DNA of 64,000 nt, taken from NCBI GenBank assembly GCA_037043455.1, contig JAWPHD010005573.1, positions 1 through 64,000 on the forward strand, in the 5' to 3' direction. Numbering within the stretch: position 1 is the stretch's first letter; each line of letters starts with the position of its first letter. This document shows positions 12,045-23,949 of the stretch, in pieces. The notes beneath the pieces are model-generated. The model saw only the letters and a program-made list of their open reading frames with translations. It ran no database searches and was not told the origin of the DNA. The position numbers and the translations under genes were made by a program. Source of the DNA: Cyrtodaria siliqua (lineage: Eukaryota > Mollusca > Bivalvia > Adapedonta > Hiatellidae).

Positions 12045-12330
12045 ATGCACACATCACGTCTGCTTTTGCACATCAAGTCTGCTTTTTGCACATATATGTC
12101 TGCTTTTGCACATCATCTGTCTGCTCATGCACATGTCAGCTTTTGCACATTGTTGGTCTGTCTGCTTTTGCAAATCACATGTCTACTTTTGCACATATCA
12201 TGTTTGCTTTTGCACATACTGTCTGATTTTGCACGTCCGCTTTTGCACATAACGTCTGCTTTTGCACATCACATATCTGCTTTTGAACATCACGTCTGCT
12301 TTGTGCAAAATGTCTGCTTTTGCACTTAAC
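12045..12330. repeat. ~19-20-bp minisatellite (GTCTGCTTTTGCACATCAC)
   Basis: About 14 imperfect units of GTCTGCTTTTGCACATCAC. Frame-preserving copies give spurious LLLHI-type open frames on both strands. Confidence 0.9.
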
Positions 12331-12741
12331 CTGTTTCTAAATACATTTGTTAGCTCAGTAGATACGGCATTGCGCTTTGGCGCTACATACCTCTTCCTTA
12401 CATGGTTTTGCTTCCTGATAGAGGCATGTCTGATAGGAAACTTCATCCTTTATCTCATCTCCCTCTGAGGCTGCTGTCCCAATATGACCTAACATGATTC
12501 CACCGAGAAGTAAAACACTATTTCATTCATTGATTCTAAATATACAGGTTGATCAAGTAAGGCACTTGCCAATTTGTTTGTTAATAGATGTGTCAGACTC
12601 CCTAAGATTGGTATGCCTGTTGTAACTGACTTTGTCAATTACACAGACACTGGCTGATTTATTAAACTTGAATTCATAAAAGCAAGATTTTCTGTTTGAA
12701 CGTGAACACGCAAGTCTTCCTGCAAATGGGAGTTTATACCT

Positions 12742-12840
12742 CCAGCCTGCACGGGAGCCTGCACGGGAGCCTGCACGGGAGATTCGCATGACTGTGCTAA
12801 AATGCCTGCATGGGAGATTCGCATGACTGTGTTTTAATGC
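12742..12840. repeat. short tandem cluster (GCCTGCACGGGA)
   Basis: Three units of CCTGCACGGGAG are followed by two units of about 35 bp containing GGGAGATTCGCATGACTGTG. Non-coding. Confidence 0.8.
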
Positions 12841-12906
12841 CACAATGCCATTTTCATACCCTACACCTCAGTAATCATGTTGTTTTAGTGTACAAGATAC
12901 TTCAAA

Positions 12907-13340
12907 CAGTCTATTAAATCATTTTAGAATTATTTTATTTTTAGAATTTTGTGATTTTTGGTTTCGAGAAACTCGTTACTCAATGAGTGATACAAACAGT
13001 CTTAATCTGTTTCTCACAGCAATTAAAATGCTCATTCAGTTCTGAGAACTCACTTGCATCATAATAGCATGATGTGATGTCATAATAGCATGACGTGATG
13101 TCGTAATACCTGAGGGTGTAGTCATAATACCAGAAAGTGATGTCATGATAAAAACAACCAAATGAAAATATGAATGAAGCATTTTGATTGGTTCAGTGAT
13201 AAAAATTGGACCATTGAAACCAGTTAATTTAAAGCTCAGAACACACTGAGGTTTTACTGGACATTGAGTAATGAGGTTCTTGAAACCCAGAAACACAACA
13301 TTCTAATAATAAAATAATTCTAAAATGATTTAATAGACTG
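12907..13340. mobile_element. TIR-MITE (AGTCTATTAAATC family), copy 1
   Basis: Terminal inverted repeats of about 30 bp start AGTCTATTAAATCATTTTAG and end with the complement. An internal minisatellite has units like GATGTCATAATAGCATGA. A second copy is at 54691-55172. The - strand open frames in both copies share residues because the DNA is shared; they are not genes. Confidence 0.85.
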
Positions 13341-14319
13341 TTTTCAGTGTTGTTATAATTGCATGGCATTCCCAGTCGCATTCCTTGACCATATTGGAGC
13401 AAAATTATTGATTCCGTGTATCAGTTGTCAGTGGCTATTGTGAATTGTTTTCATTGTTCTTTACAAATGCTTTATAAAAATGTGATGCTTTATAAACATG
13501 AGTGTTGTTTGTTTATTCTACCTACCAATAGATGCAAAGTTAAAAATACTCCTGCATTATGTAAACACTTTCTAGCAATTATGGAAGTATGCAATACGGT
13601 AACCACAAAAAATCACAGGCCTTTCTCTGTAATGTACATATCTGTCAAGTCTCAGGCATGAACACGCATTTTGGTGTCTAATCACGCTCACATGCATACA
13701 TTCTACGTTCTCACGCATTCTAACAATTTGACAAAAATGTTTTTGTCAGCGATATTTTTAATAAAATTTAGTCTATTTTATACCAAAACTCAATAAAATT
13801 TATTATAGTTTGACCAGGATTCGTGTATTGTGTGACAAATTAAAATAAATGATCATATGAATGGTATAAGGAGTATACCTCTAAACTAAATTTCATAAAA
13901 TTCAACCGAAGACCGTCTCGTACTTCAGGGGGCCCCTCTCACGCTTTACTTCCATTGGACCTCGACAGCTATGCATGTACTTTCATATAAGGGAATTGTA
14001 TTCTGCCAAGGTGGCTTGCCCCAAACCTTGGAATGGGTGAGTTGGAGTCAAGTCTATCATGCTGTCTTTTGTTATTAAAGTTTTAAAGCATCACAAAACA
14101 GAAACAATTCTCTAGCTTTGTTTCAAAGTTCTCAGTAAACCTAGACCCTTTAAAGACAGTTACATCTAGGTAACTCATTATTACCAAAAGTAGGTCAGTA
14201 TGTCCTTGACTGCTCTTTACATCATTAGGTTTTTGTGTTGCCTGTCATTTTGTCCTTGGTCTGTTGTTGTCGTCCATTTGTTGATTTACATATATAGTTT
14301 ATATTACTACCATATCGTC

Positions 14320-14470
14320 CCTTATTTTTTAATAGTTTTATCTTGATATATTTACATTAATTTTTAATTAATCCTTCATTTCTTCATCTTTCGTCAGTTT
14401 TTGCGCACAATATGACCTATTTATGTGTCGACTTGCCGTAAAACACCATTCATTCATTCATTCTGTTGTT
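14320..14470. repeat. dispersed repeat, inverted copy of 25186-25335
   Basis: Shares, on the opposite strand, GTGTTTTACGGCA..GTCGACACATAAATAGGTC and GAAGAAATGAAGGATTAATT with 25186-25335. A CATTCATTCATTC end suggests a SINE-like tail. Confidence 0.7.
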
Positions 14471-14473
14471 GTC

Positions 14474-14720
14474 GTCCGTCACGTCACTTTAAACTGCAAT
14501 CTAATCTTGGCCGTAACTTGAAAAGTATTTGACCTATGTTCATAAAACTTTACACATATCGTCATCTTCCCTCAGTGAATGTTGTAACACCATGTAACAC
14601 ATGTCCAATTACTCTAACTTTCATTTTGGCAGAGTTATGGATACTTTAACCTGCAACCTAACCAAGCTCATAACTGGCTGAAATAAGCACACGACGGGCA
14701 ACACAAGTCTTCGTTGGAAT
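14474..14720. repeat. dispersed repeat (relative of 3480-3941, inverted)
   Basis: Ends with AATAAGCACACGACGGGCAA, complementary to CCGTGTGCTTATTTCAGC near 3493. It contains the shared ACCAAGCTCATAACTGGC string. Confidence 0.65.
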
Positions 14721-15314
14721 ACTTAGATCTTGTTCGAAGACATACATCCCTAGAGATGCGTTCCAAATGTAGGTCTTAACGACTGAGTTTGACCTACTTT
14801 TTGCACTTCATAGAGCACATTCACTAGTAACTGTCTAGTCAAACTTGTGAGGTACTCGCATAACAACTGGATAAGATAAGGGTTTAACTCTGGAGTTACT
14901 TGGTTCTTAAGGTTTTATATCTTGAGTGACAGACTTGGTAAGAGCCCCTTGTCTGTTCATATAGTGAATTGCCAACACTCGTTTTAACAGTTTTGATTGG
15001 AACTAAGAAGAGCCTTTGTTTAGATCAGTTATCCATGATCCAGATAGTTTATATCCTGAGTTTGGAATTCCCTATCAGAACTACTGGATACTCGTGATTG
15101 ATTCCTTTTCCTGTGTACTTCGACATTTGTTAAAAATATATTTTTAGGAATCGTTCCCTTTAGAATTACACAAAATATGAAATGGTGTTTCTCAACAACA
15201 GCAACATTTGGTTTAGGCTTATCCTGTATGGGTCTGTGTATGCATAAATTAATTATCTGCACCCATGGGTGCGATAAGATTTTCCAGCTCATGTATAAAA
15301 TGCAGATATCCTTA

Positions 15315-15610
15315 TCTAGTGTATAGAGGATCTTACATGAGTGCCTGTTTAATATTGGATTTCAGGCGCGTAGCTGCCTATACGCGAGTACGCGGCTGAA
15401 TCCACGATTCTGACAAAAGCACCTCAGAACGCCCAGAATGCACCAGATTGCACCATTGTTTTCAAAATTTTCCGGGGTGGGCATGCCCCCGGACCCCCCT
15501 AGCATAATTATCAATCCACATGAATAGAGGGCTAGCTACGCCCCTGGATTTGTTAAATGAGTTAGTTAAAGTATATGATGTAAAACAAAGTAATTAGCAG
15601 CATGAAACTA
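15315..15610. repeat. dispersed repeat (ATAGAGGATC family), interrupted by 15363-15546
   Basis: ATAGAGGATCTTACATGAGT up to TATTGGATTT, resuming with GATTTGTTAAATGAGTTAG. Uninterrupted relatives are at 18901-19260 and 36247-36600. Confidence 0.75.
15363..15546. mobile_element. 184-bp hAT-like MITE, 5-bp TSD GATTT
   Basis: Starts CAGGCGCGTAGCTGCC and ends GGCTAGCTACGCCCCTG. GATTT is duplicated at 15358-15362 and 15547-15551. Empty-site homologues exist in this window. A shorter relative is at 22949-23016. Confidence 0.88.
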
Positions 15611-15626
15611 TAAATAGGATTTCACC

Positions 15627-16256
15627 TATAGTTCGGGGCACTTGTTTCAGCCAAAGGTTTTTCGGCATTAACATGAGCAATTTTATAAATACATACATAA
15701 GTTATATACATGTATCATTAGAACTGGAATTTTTAGTGGTAAATAAAAATACCTTACTTTTCAAAATCAGTTGAGAAATAAATATTTTACAGCCAAAATG
15801 CTTTTTTGGTGGCGCTTTTTAACCACGTAAATTCCTTGTAGCTGGGGCAGCAGAAAATTAAGAAAAGTTCAAATAACTTCAGTTAACCTTAATATTTTGC
15901 TATAAAACTTTCAGAATGTTTTAATTTACATATATCCAACACATTAAAAACATTTTTGGATAGAAATTCTAAAAATATTTTGGATAAAAATTCTACTAAA
16001 AAATTGTGTTCATACAGCAGAATTTTGCATTGAAAATGCACTATCAACAACACTTTTGGTATGTGAAAATTTTATTTCTCAACCGATTTTAATAAGGAAG
16101 GTATTTTTTATTTACCACTAAAAAATAAGTTTTTTTTTTTTAATTACCACTAAAAATGTCCATTTCGCTGATTAACATTTTATTTAGGTCCTAGTTGAAT
16201 TTTGTCTTAAAAGTCCAAAAAAAACTTTGGCTGAAACAAGCTCCCCGAAAAAATAG
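15627..16256. mobile_element. TIR-MITE (GTTCGGGG family), copy 1
   Basis: Starts TATAGTTCGGGGCACTTG and ends CTCCCCGAAAAAATA. Arms of at least 35 bp include CTTGTTTCAGCCAAAGG and its complement. Copy 2 is at 25670-26226. The arms share long matching stretches such as TTTTTAGTGGTAAATAAAAA. Confidence 0.82.
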
Positions 16257-16589
16257 GGAGTTGATGTATCACTAATAACAGGTGTGTTCACTGAAGTCTC
16301 ATTCTGCTACAAATGTTCGCGTTTGATCAACATGAAGACCGTTCACAGCTACAAAGTTTTCATGGATGCGCGAACATTACTAGCACGCGAACATTTCCAG
16401 GTTTACATTGTGGTAGAAAAGGCTAACTTTTATGGCTATACAATTCAAGTTTTGAAATTCTCGCAGAAGAGGATAAATATTAATCATTATTTTTACGTAT
16501 CAATTTCAAAACACAAATGTAAAATTCCATGACAAAATTTAGCATATCAAAAACAAATGTGATCCATTGATTCTGCACTTTGGTCATGT

Positions 16590-17490
16590 TACAAGTTAAA
16601 ATTGAACAAGAGGATCCCAAATGGTACATAATACAACCCGCAAAAGTTGTACCAAGTTTTAGCTTTATCGAATGAAAACTGTACCGAGAAGAACCATCAA
16701 CAAATAATTTCCTCTTAGACCAACCAAGGGATTTGATATAACTCTAGCATCATTCAGCCAGAACCTTCTTCCAGTATGTTATGCACATATACACATTATA
16801 ATGATCTACCTACCAAGTTTTATCTTGATTTTATGAAAACTGTAGGATTTATTCAAAAACAAATAATATCTTATTTCAATCAACAAAGTGCATTAGGTAA
16901 GCGGAAAAGGAGCCCCTTTAGAAGGACCTACTTAATAGTCATGATTTACCAGGGCATTAACTCCCACGTGAAGCATGGTCGGTGACATTTCCTTTGATGA
17001 ATGCGGAGCATTAAATCGTTTAATTTAGCGTAACTAAAGGGGCATGGCTATACCGTACTACAACTACCAGATATTGGAATTTAGAGTATGGTCACTATGA
17101 CGTCACAGTGTTACCAAGTACACCATGTTACAAAAAAGATAGAGTCTGTCTCAGCTCGTTGGTTATTTGAACACCTTGATGGGCTACGCCCATCTCGGTG
17201 GTTAAATAAGCCAACGAGCCGAGACCAGACTCTATCTATTTCAAAAGTCATTGAGTAAGAACCTCTCGATATTATGCACATGTACCTGTTAGAATGATGA
17301 CATTTTTCACCTTGGACCAAAACCTGACAATATGCAGATCTGCATGTTTCAATGATGCTACCTACCAAGTTTCACCTTGAATGGGTGTAAACTAGGAGAT
17401 ATCTGGAAAGAAAAAAAATAAAATGGACGGATGGACACGAGACAGACGGACAGACAACACCATACCATAATACATCCCATCCAAGGACGG
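16590..17490. repeat. dispersed repeat interrupted by a MITE
   Basis: Contains recurrent CTACCAAGTTT and TGAAAACTG strings and ends with ACGGACAGACAACACCATAC before CCCATCCAAGGACGGGG. The palindromic MITE 16973-17240 splits it. No coding potential. Confidence 0.55.
16973..17240. mobile_element. palindromic MITE (GTAGCATGGTC family), copy 2
   Basis: Closely matches 18010-18280, including CACTATGACGTCACAGTG near 17093 and the terminal hairpin GATAGAGTCTGTCTCAGC to its complement around GGGCTACGCCC. Confidence 0.85.
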
Positions 17491-17838
17491 GGAGTATAAA
17501 AAGTTAAATGAGGGCACTGCCAAAGCAATGTTAAGTGGTCCAATCACAAAAGGGGTCATCTGATCTACGTAGGCAGTATAAATGAAATTTTATGAATATG
17601 GCTACAAGATTTGAATAGTTGTGCGGATAAGGTTTTTCATCCAGCTTGACCTTCGATTTACTGACACCAAAATGAATGGGTCATGGTGTGAACCCTTTAT
17701 TTATGAAGTTGATTATTTCATCATATATGGTTTAAAAGTTACGGAGTGGAAACCAGCTTGTTTATGTAGAGACCGAATGATTACCATAGGGCTCTGCTTG
17801 CAGGGCCCAAATATACATGAATGTCTGATTTTATTTTA

Positions 17839-17972
17839 CGTCATTTTCAACACATGTAAGGTTATATATGACGGTCGATTTTTCGTGGTGATGGCAGACC
17901 ACCTACTTCTCCTGGGTAGAACCCGTACTCTACACCTCCCGCCATCCGTAAGAATTGACACTTCCTCACATT
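17839..17972 (-). mobile_element. truncated tRNA-derived SINE (body only)
   Basis: Matches the body of the SINE at 34236-34470 (GTTATATATGACGGTCGATT, then CTGGGTAGAACC). It lacks the tRNA-like head. Confidence 0.7.
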
Positions 17973-18009
17973 TAAGTGTTGGACTTTAATGTATCAAATA
18001 AATTAATTT

Positions 18010-18280
18010 GTAGCATGGTCGGTGACATTTCCTTTGATGAATGCAGAGCGTTAAATCGTTTAATTTAGGGTAACTAAAGGGGCTTGGCTTTACCGTGCTA
18101 CAACTACCGGATATTGGAATTTAGAGTACGGTCACTATGACGTCACAGTGTTACTAAGTACACCATGCTACAAAAAAGATAGAGTCTGTCTCAGCTCGTT
18201 GGTTATTTAAACACCTCGATGGGCTATGCCCATCTCGGTGTTTAAATAAGCCAACTCGCTGAGACCAGATTCTATCTATT
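18010..18280. mobile_element. palindromic MITE (GTAGCATGGTC family), copy 3
   Basis: Direct-orientation partner of 16973-17240, about 1.04 kb away. It differs by few substitutions over about 270 bp, including the loop (GGGCTATGCCC versus GGGCTACGCCC). Confidence 0.85.
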
Positions 18281-18469
18281 ACATAGTGTCATGGGTTGTT
18301 TCTGTAATGTAATTCTTTCCACTTCTGGGGTTGTTTTTATAAATGTTAACTAGCAAACTCGCAACTGAATATTTAAGAATGGAGATTACAAAAAGTTAAA
18401 GAAACATTACAAAATTCTTGGCATTTTATTTGTTACTTCAATATAAAATAAACACATACACAGTTGTAG

Positions 18470-18473
<4 letters not shown>

Positions 18474-18500
<27 letters not shown>

Positions 18501-18502
18501 TA
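18474..18502. repeat. TA microsatellite
   Basis: Run of TATATATATGTATATATATA type sequence. Low complexity. Confidence 0.85.
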
Positions 18503-18900
18503 ATATAGTAGAAATAATTATTAACAATACAAATACACGTAATAATGACAAGGAAGTTAAAATAGCTATTCTTAACTTAGGAAACAAAGAATGGTGAAGC
18601 TCTGTCGGGCCATTCTTCGTTTTCGTGCCAAGCCTAATAAACTTGATAGTAAAAGGCACTGACATAATATTCTATTTATCATGTAGATTATCCACAATCT
18701 ATTTCGCAGAATGTTACACTTATCAAGGATGCCGCCATGTTATTTTTTGTTTGTTTTATGACGTCAGATAACGTTGCGTACAATAAACGCCGAGGGATTC
18801 CGCATTGATTTGCTTTATTGGTCAGTGCCTAATAAAGCAAAATGTATTAGGTTACCCCTTTCTTAGGCAGAAAAGTGCATATCATATCTGCATGATATAA

Positions 18901-19260
18901 ATAGAGGATCTTACATGAGTTCTCATTCATTATTGAATTTATTAAACGAGTTGGTAAAATGATATAATGTGAGGCTCTTGCCGAGAATTACATCATTTTT
19001 GCTAATTAGTTCAATAAATACAATAATGAATGAGAACGAATTATCACATAACTTACTTATCGACTTTTATTGCATTTTGCCTGTCGCTTTAACACGCAAA
19101 ACCGACAAACCGTGGGAATTGGATCATGGTCATTATCGATTTCTTTGGACAGTGCATACTAGGCTTATTTGCATACTTATTATGGCCTAGTGGTATGTTG
19201 AAAATATAGAATGGTGTTATTCCACTCCCACACCGTAAGTTACGTGATAAAAACAGCTAT
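18901..19260. repeat. dispersed repeat (ATAGAGGATC family), uninterrupted copy
   Basis: Starts ATAGAGGATCTTACATGAGT and runs through GCATTTTGCCTGTCGCTTTA to TATTCCACTCCCACACCGTA. Near-identical to 36247-36600. It acts as an empty-site reference for the insertion at 15363. Confidence 0.78.
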
Positions 19261-20880
19261 TCTTTACTGCTTGTAACTACAATAAAGCATAAAACTGGAT
19301 GGCCTTTAATAGATAAAGAACAATTTGTTAAATGCACATAAACAATACATGGGTTTTAAAAATGAAAATTGTTGATATAAGTCCAGATCGGGTTCAATTT
19401 GTTCTCAAATATGTGTTGTTTTTTTTCAAGTTTTAAGAATAATTTTTATGTGAAATCACTTTTAGAGCTCCATGTGAATTTAACATGAAGTTTGCATAAA
19501 CAAAAAGTGCATGTATAATCATTGATCAACTTGAAACAGCTTTAAAAATACGAGATTTACAGTTTTAACCAACAATGAATAAAAATAATAATAATAATAA
19601 ACAACCGATTCTTCTACTGAACGCTTCAGGATATCATAATTTTTATGTTGTATAATACATGTATATATAATAAAATTATAAATATTTTAAAATAAAACTA
19701 TTATTTAGTTATCATGAACCAATCATAAAATAAGAATTTTGTAAAAACAGTAAATATTTAAAAAAGTACAAATCAGTAAGTGATAACAATGAGGTAAATG
19801 TTCAAATCAAATTATACTGGAAGGAAAAAGAAACAAATCATCAAAACAATTGCCTAAACTACACTAATATAGACACCTAATTCCACGTAATATTCCAGAT
19901 ATATCTCCATGTGTTTTGTACAAAATGTGGCAACAACTAATTACAGAAAGGACAACTCTGATGGTAGTAGACCTTTAATCAAAGTATACGAAATTCATAA
20001 ATGTTGAAGTTTCGCTTGAAAAAGTTAAGCCATTTCAGTATTATGTTTACTGTTAAGAAATTGCAAAGTTTAAAGCCTAAGTTTGCTCACCTGCTTGAGT
20101 CAAATGCACATTCTGTCGATAATAAAACTGTAAAGGGGTAACCACTGGTGTGTTTGGTGCTGTTTAAACCTTCTTTCCGAAAGGACAGGCCTGATGTCGC
20201 CCTGTACCATTCGATTATCAGTAGCATATGAAACATACAATATATAGCGGAAATACCCATTATGCGTTTCTTTTTCCTTTCAGTATATATATATATGGTC
20301 ACAGACAGAACTATCCCCCAACTGTTATTGAAACTGCCCATTGAACCACGACTGTGACTTTTTCATATCAGTAAAATACTATGCATTTGCAGTTTGAGGC
20401 AATGATAAGATTTTGCTTTTCTGTAGTTTTGAACCCAGACTGATCTTGACTGTGACCTTGACCTTCCGATGCTGCTATGAGTAAGTTTTTGTCAATGACT
20501 AAATATATACAAAGTTTGATGAAGAAATGTATGGAAACATTACGAGAAGGTTAGGTTTACGGACTAACCACTCGGAAGCACACATGGACAAACAGTTATA
20601 ATATCGCCCCCTCGGTGGAGGATACTAAATAATGCCGCCAGAGCTAAAGCAATCCATTACCAGCTACTTAAAAATCTCATACATAACAATCACCTCAATA
20701 ATAAAGCTACATGTATATAATAAAACCTTGCAAAACAATATGTGCACATCTTTAAAACTGAATCAACTGTTCCGATGTTGTACCCTTGTATTTTTGTCTC
20801 GCAAAGAAACAGTTAGTATTTGAGCTTTAAATGAGCCTATGCCTATTTAGCAATAAAGGTCTACTAATGTCATGGTTTGT
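19261..20880. other. intergenic, no gene seen
   Basis: AT-rich sequence with short open frames lacking domain features. Only low-complexity stretches (AATAATAATAATAA near 19585) were noted. Confidence 0.5.
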
Positions 20881-20890
20881 ATGGTGTTTT

Positions 20891-21081
20891 ACGTCATTTT
20901 CAACACGTAAGGTTATATACGACGGTCGATTTTTTGTTGTGGAAGCAGACCACCCACTTTTCCTGGGTAGAACCAGTACTGTACACTTCCTCACAAATCG
21001 AGCTACCAGTGGGATTCCAACGGTGAGAGGCGAGAAGGTTTACAACGCAACGTCATTAACCACACGGCCACGGACGCCTTA
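20891..21081 (-). mobile_element. tRNA-derived SINE, copy 2
   Basis: Read on -, the head has TGGCCGTGTGGTTAATG (A-box-like) and CGTTGGAATCC (B-box-like), followed by the body shared with 34236-34470. Confidence 0.75.
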
Positions 21082-21287
21082 CTAAATGTCATGGATTATA
21101 ACGTATAACCAAGTTGACAATAATCTGCGGATGGCGGGAGGTATATAGCACTGGTTCTACATCATGTACATAGGAAAAAGTTTGTCTAAACTGGACAGAA
21201 TGTAATGTTGTTTATAAGGACATATTTCACGCGGCGCTGCTAACCAAGAAAATGTATTCTACAATAAAATACAAATGCAGACATGAA

Positions 21288-21740
21288 CTGAACTGAACTG
21301 AATTGGGTTTTAGGGCACCACAACACAAGATAGTTTATATGGCATCAATATAGATTTGAACTATCTGGATCCAAGAGTCATTTACGTTGAGACAAATATA
21401 CAAATTGAATTGAATTGGGTTTTAAGGCGCACCAACACGTGAATTGAATTGAATTGGGGTTTTAAGGCGCACCAACACATTACAGGTTATATGGCGCCTA
21501 ACAGGCATGAACATGCCAGGCTCATCTTCTATTTACATCGAGATAAATTATGGAAAATGGGCCTAGAACCTTCTCACCCTGAACTGCAGAGTTGCTGCAA
21601 ATTCTATCGTAAAAACTCCATTTACGCTGGAGCCACACGTTTATTGTTTTTCTGCCACTGCTCTTAGTGATGTGAGCGAGATGGCACCTGAAACAATACA
21701 GGGGTTATGATGAAGACCTTTAATGAGCATGAACAAAAAA
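21288..21740. repeat. GAATTG-headed dispersed repeat, with two extra truncated heads
   Basis: Heads with GAATTGGGTTTTA and GCACCAACAC occur near 21288, 21399 and 21441. Only the last continues into the full body (TATGGCGCCTAACAGGCATG, then GGGCCTAGAACCTTCTCACC). Related bodies are at 21815-22000, 23520-23740 and 29939-30245. Probably SINE-class; no poly(A) tail seen. Confidence 0.7.
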
Positions 21741-21814
21741 TGACAAAATGAATATGAATGGGGGGGGTCCTACCCCTCTGCATGTGACGGTGTGTTTGCA
21801 GTGGTTGTATTCTA

Positions 21815-22000
21815 CCCCGGCAACCACAACACATGAAAGGTAATATGGTGCCTAACAGGAATTAACGTGCCAGGCTCATTACATCAAGATAAAATATGGA
21901 TAATGGGCCTAGCCTTCTTACCTGCAGAACTGCAGAGTTGCAGCAAATTCTATAGTAGACACTCCATTTACGATGGAGCGTTTCCACGTTTGCATACGGA
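21815..22000. repeat. GAATTG-family repeat body, partial
   Basis: Shares GGTAATATGGTGCCTAACAG and the CACTCCATTTACGATGGAGC segment with the other copies. Confidence 0.65.
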
Positions 22001-22948
22001 CAAATAAACGAGGCATGGATTGAGAAAATTCACAATCGCTGGGGAAACAATTACTGAAACTCCAACTGTTAAACCCTGTTAGTCACCTCTTACAGTCGGG
22101 CAAGGTCCAGGCAGTGGTATCAATTATTGATGCTCTTGACTTCCCCGGAACCACATGGAGCATCGTATACATCATAAAATTAAAGGAACATACCTTCGAA
22201 AAGTTGGTAAAAATAAACAAAACCTTGAAAAAATAAATCACATTAAAAATCTCATCTTATAAAATCGTGAACAAATAATGGAAGATACTTGGAACAAATA
22301 TAGAAAAATAAAAAGTTTTTAACAGTACTTAAAGTAAAACACTCAAAGGAAGCATTTTACTGACATCCATCAACAGGACTTAAAACAATCTCACTTCTTT
22401 TTATTTCAGCCATCAAAGACAATCATATAATTTGTTTAGTGGATGGAATCGGTCAAAATTTCTTAGTCGATCATCGGTTTGACGTTCACGACCGATGATC
22501 GACTAATACCGGTAGTTCAGTAAAGAGTATGTTTATTCAGTGTTTATGCTGCATATTCCTCTTGTTCCGATTAGCTATCTTTTATACTGAACCAAAGTAT
22601 GCTATGATCCTTAATGTTTTTCTGTAGTTATTCTTGTTTGATGTACGAAAGAATGCCTTAATACTAATATTTACAAGAAAAGTATCTTGGTGATTCTGAT
22701 TAACAAGCTATCGAAACGTAGATTCTAATCCGCGTTTTTTTCAAATGATCGAGAAAAGATTGGTTTAAATAATGTATAATTAATTTTCCTGATGTTCGAC
22801 TACGGATTATTATGGGCGATCATTGGTCGTCAATTCAAAGGCGACCAATCGAAACACCACTAAATTTGTATATTGTTACATGAATATATTCTTTGTGACA
22901 CATTTTAATTAAAGCTTGAGTTTCAGAGCAAGAGCATACATAAAACAT
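22000..22948. other. intergenic, no gene seen
   Basis: No exon recognised. A hairpin, AGTCGATCATCGGT and ACCGATGATCGACT, lies at about 22468-22506 and resembles hAT-MITE ends (compare TCGATTAATCGGAAC near 2463). Confidence 0.5.
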
Positions 22949-23016
22949 CAGGCACGTAGCTGCCTATACGCAGATACGCCATGCATATGACGAAAACTGG
23001 TCTAGCTACGCGCCTG
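22949..23016. mobile_element. 68-bp hAT-like MITE (relative of 15363-15546)
   Basis: Starts CAGGCACGTAGCTGCCTATA and ends TCTAGCTACGCGCCTG. The flanks AACAT and TACAT match at four of five positions. It is an internally deleted version of the 184-bp element. Confidence 0.75.
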
Positions 23017-23519
23017 TACATCAGCAGACAAAAATAACCTATTAAGAACTTCATTAAAACATAAATTGGCTTCGTTAAAACATACATGGGACCCCAGGAA
23101 GGCACTTTTGAAATTGAAAATCCAGCCATTATATGAAAAATTCAGTTTAGAGAACAAAATTTCAGAAAATGGGTTTCACCCATAGATGTTATTTAAGTTG
23201 CCTTCCTGAGGTCCCGAATATGTTTTAATGGAATAGCCCTAAACAGGCACCTGATATTTGTGAACATAGACATGAAAGGTTCATTTCATTTGTTTATATA
23301 TTAAACGAGTATATTGGCTATGACAATATTGAACAAATACAATCATGATTATTATATATCAAACACTATAATACTGTAAATATCCCGCCATTACTCTCAG
23401 TGTTCAGATAATGAAAAGTTGCTCGTCACAACTATTATCTATACACATGCAGTCGGATTTATTGCAACTCAATAACTTTTAGCTGAATTTAATGGGGTGT
23501 TACAGCAAACTTGCAACAA

Positions 23520-23740
23520 AAGGTAATATGGCGCCAACAGGTATGAACATTCCAGGCCAACCCTCCATTTACATACACATATGCAGAATGGGCCTAAAAC
23601 CTTCTCACTTGCAGAACTGCAGAGTTGCTGCAAATTCTGTTGTAGACACTCCATTTTTGCTGGAGCCACAGTTTGTTTTTTTTCACCGCACAAGTAGCAC
23701 CTAAAACAATACAATGATGTAAACTTTCGATGGACATGTC
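23520..23740. repeat. GAATTG-family repeat body
   Basis: Contains GGTAATATGGCGCCAACAGG, GGGCCTAAAACCTTCTCAC and CACTCCATTTTTGCTGGAGC. The head is lost. Confidence 0.65.
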
Positions 23741-23839
23741 AGAAAAATGACAAAATGAATTTGTTTTTAAAATTAAGCATCAGATCTAGACCTATGTTAA
23801 AATCATTTCTTACTACTCTCACTGACTCTGCTTTCACAG

Positions 23840-23949
23840 TTTGCATATCACATATCACTGAAAGCATCTCATATTGATGTGGAAGTCCCTATCCCGCCAT
23901 CAACCGCAAAATTTACAACAGCTGTACACTGTAACCTACTGATGACCAG
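23840..23949 (+). other. orphan exon-like segment (unknown gene)
   Basis: A TGCTTTCACAG acceptor and an ACCAG/GTATAT donor bound 110 nt that are open in one frame (36 codons plus 2 bases). The frame starts FAYHISLKASHIDVEVPIPP. Base composition is less AT-rich than its flanks. I do not recognise the family. Dispersed repeats lie on both sides (about 23520-23740 and 23950-24110), and no partner exon is evident. It may be an exon of an unannotated gene, a relic, or an exon carried by a mobile element. Confidence 0.3.

Noticed and set aside
12045..12446. Open frames on both strands across the GTCTGCTTTTGCACATCAC array
   Set aside because: The minisatellite is stop-poor in several frames, which gives periodic LLLHI-type peptides rather than a protein.
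13036..13296. - strand frame sharing a peptide with the frame at 54815-55132
   Set aside because: The shared residues come from two copies of the same TIR-MITE. Frames are broken differently and there is no start or domain evidence.
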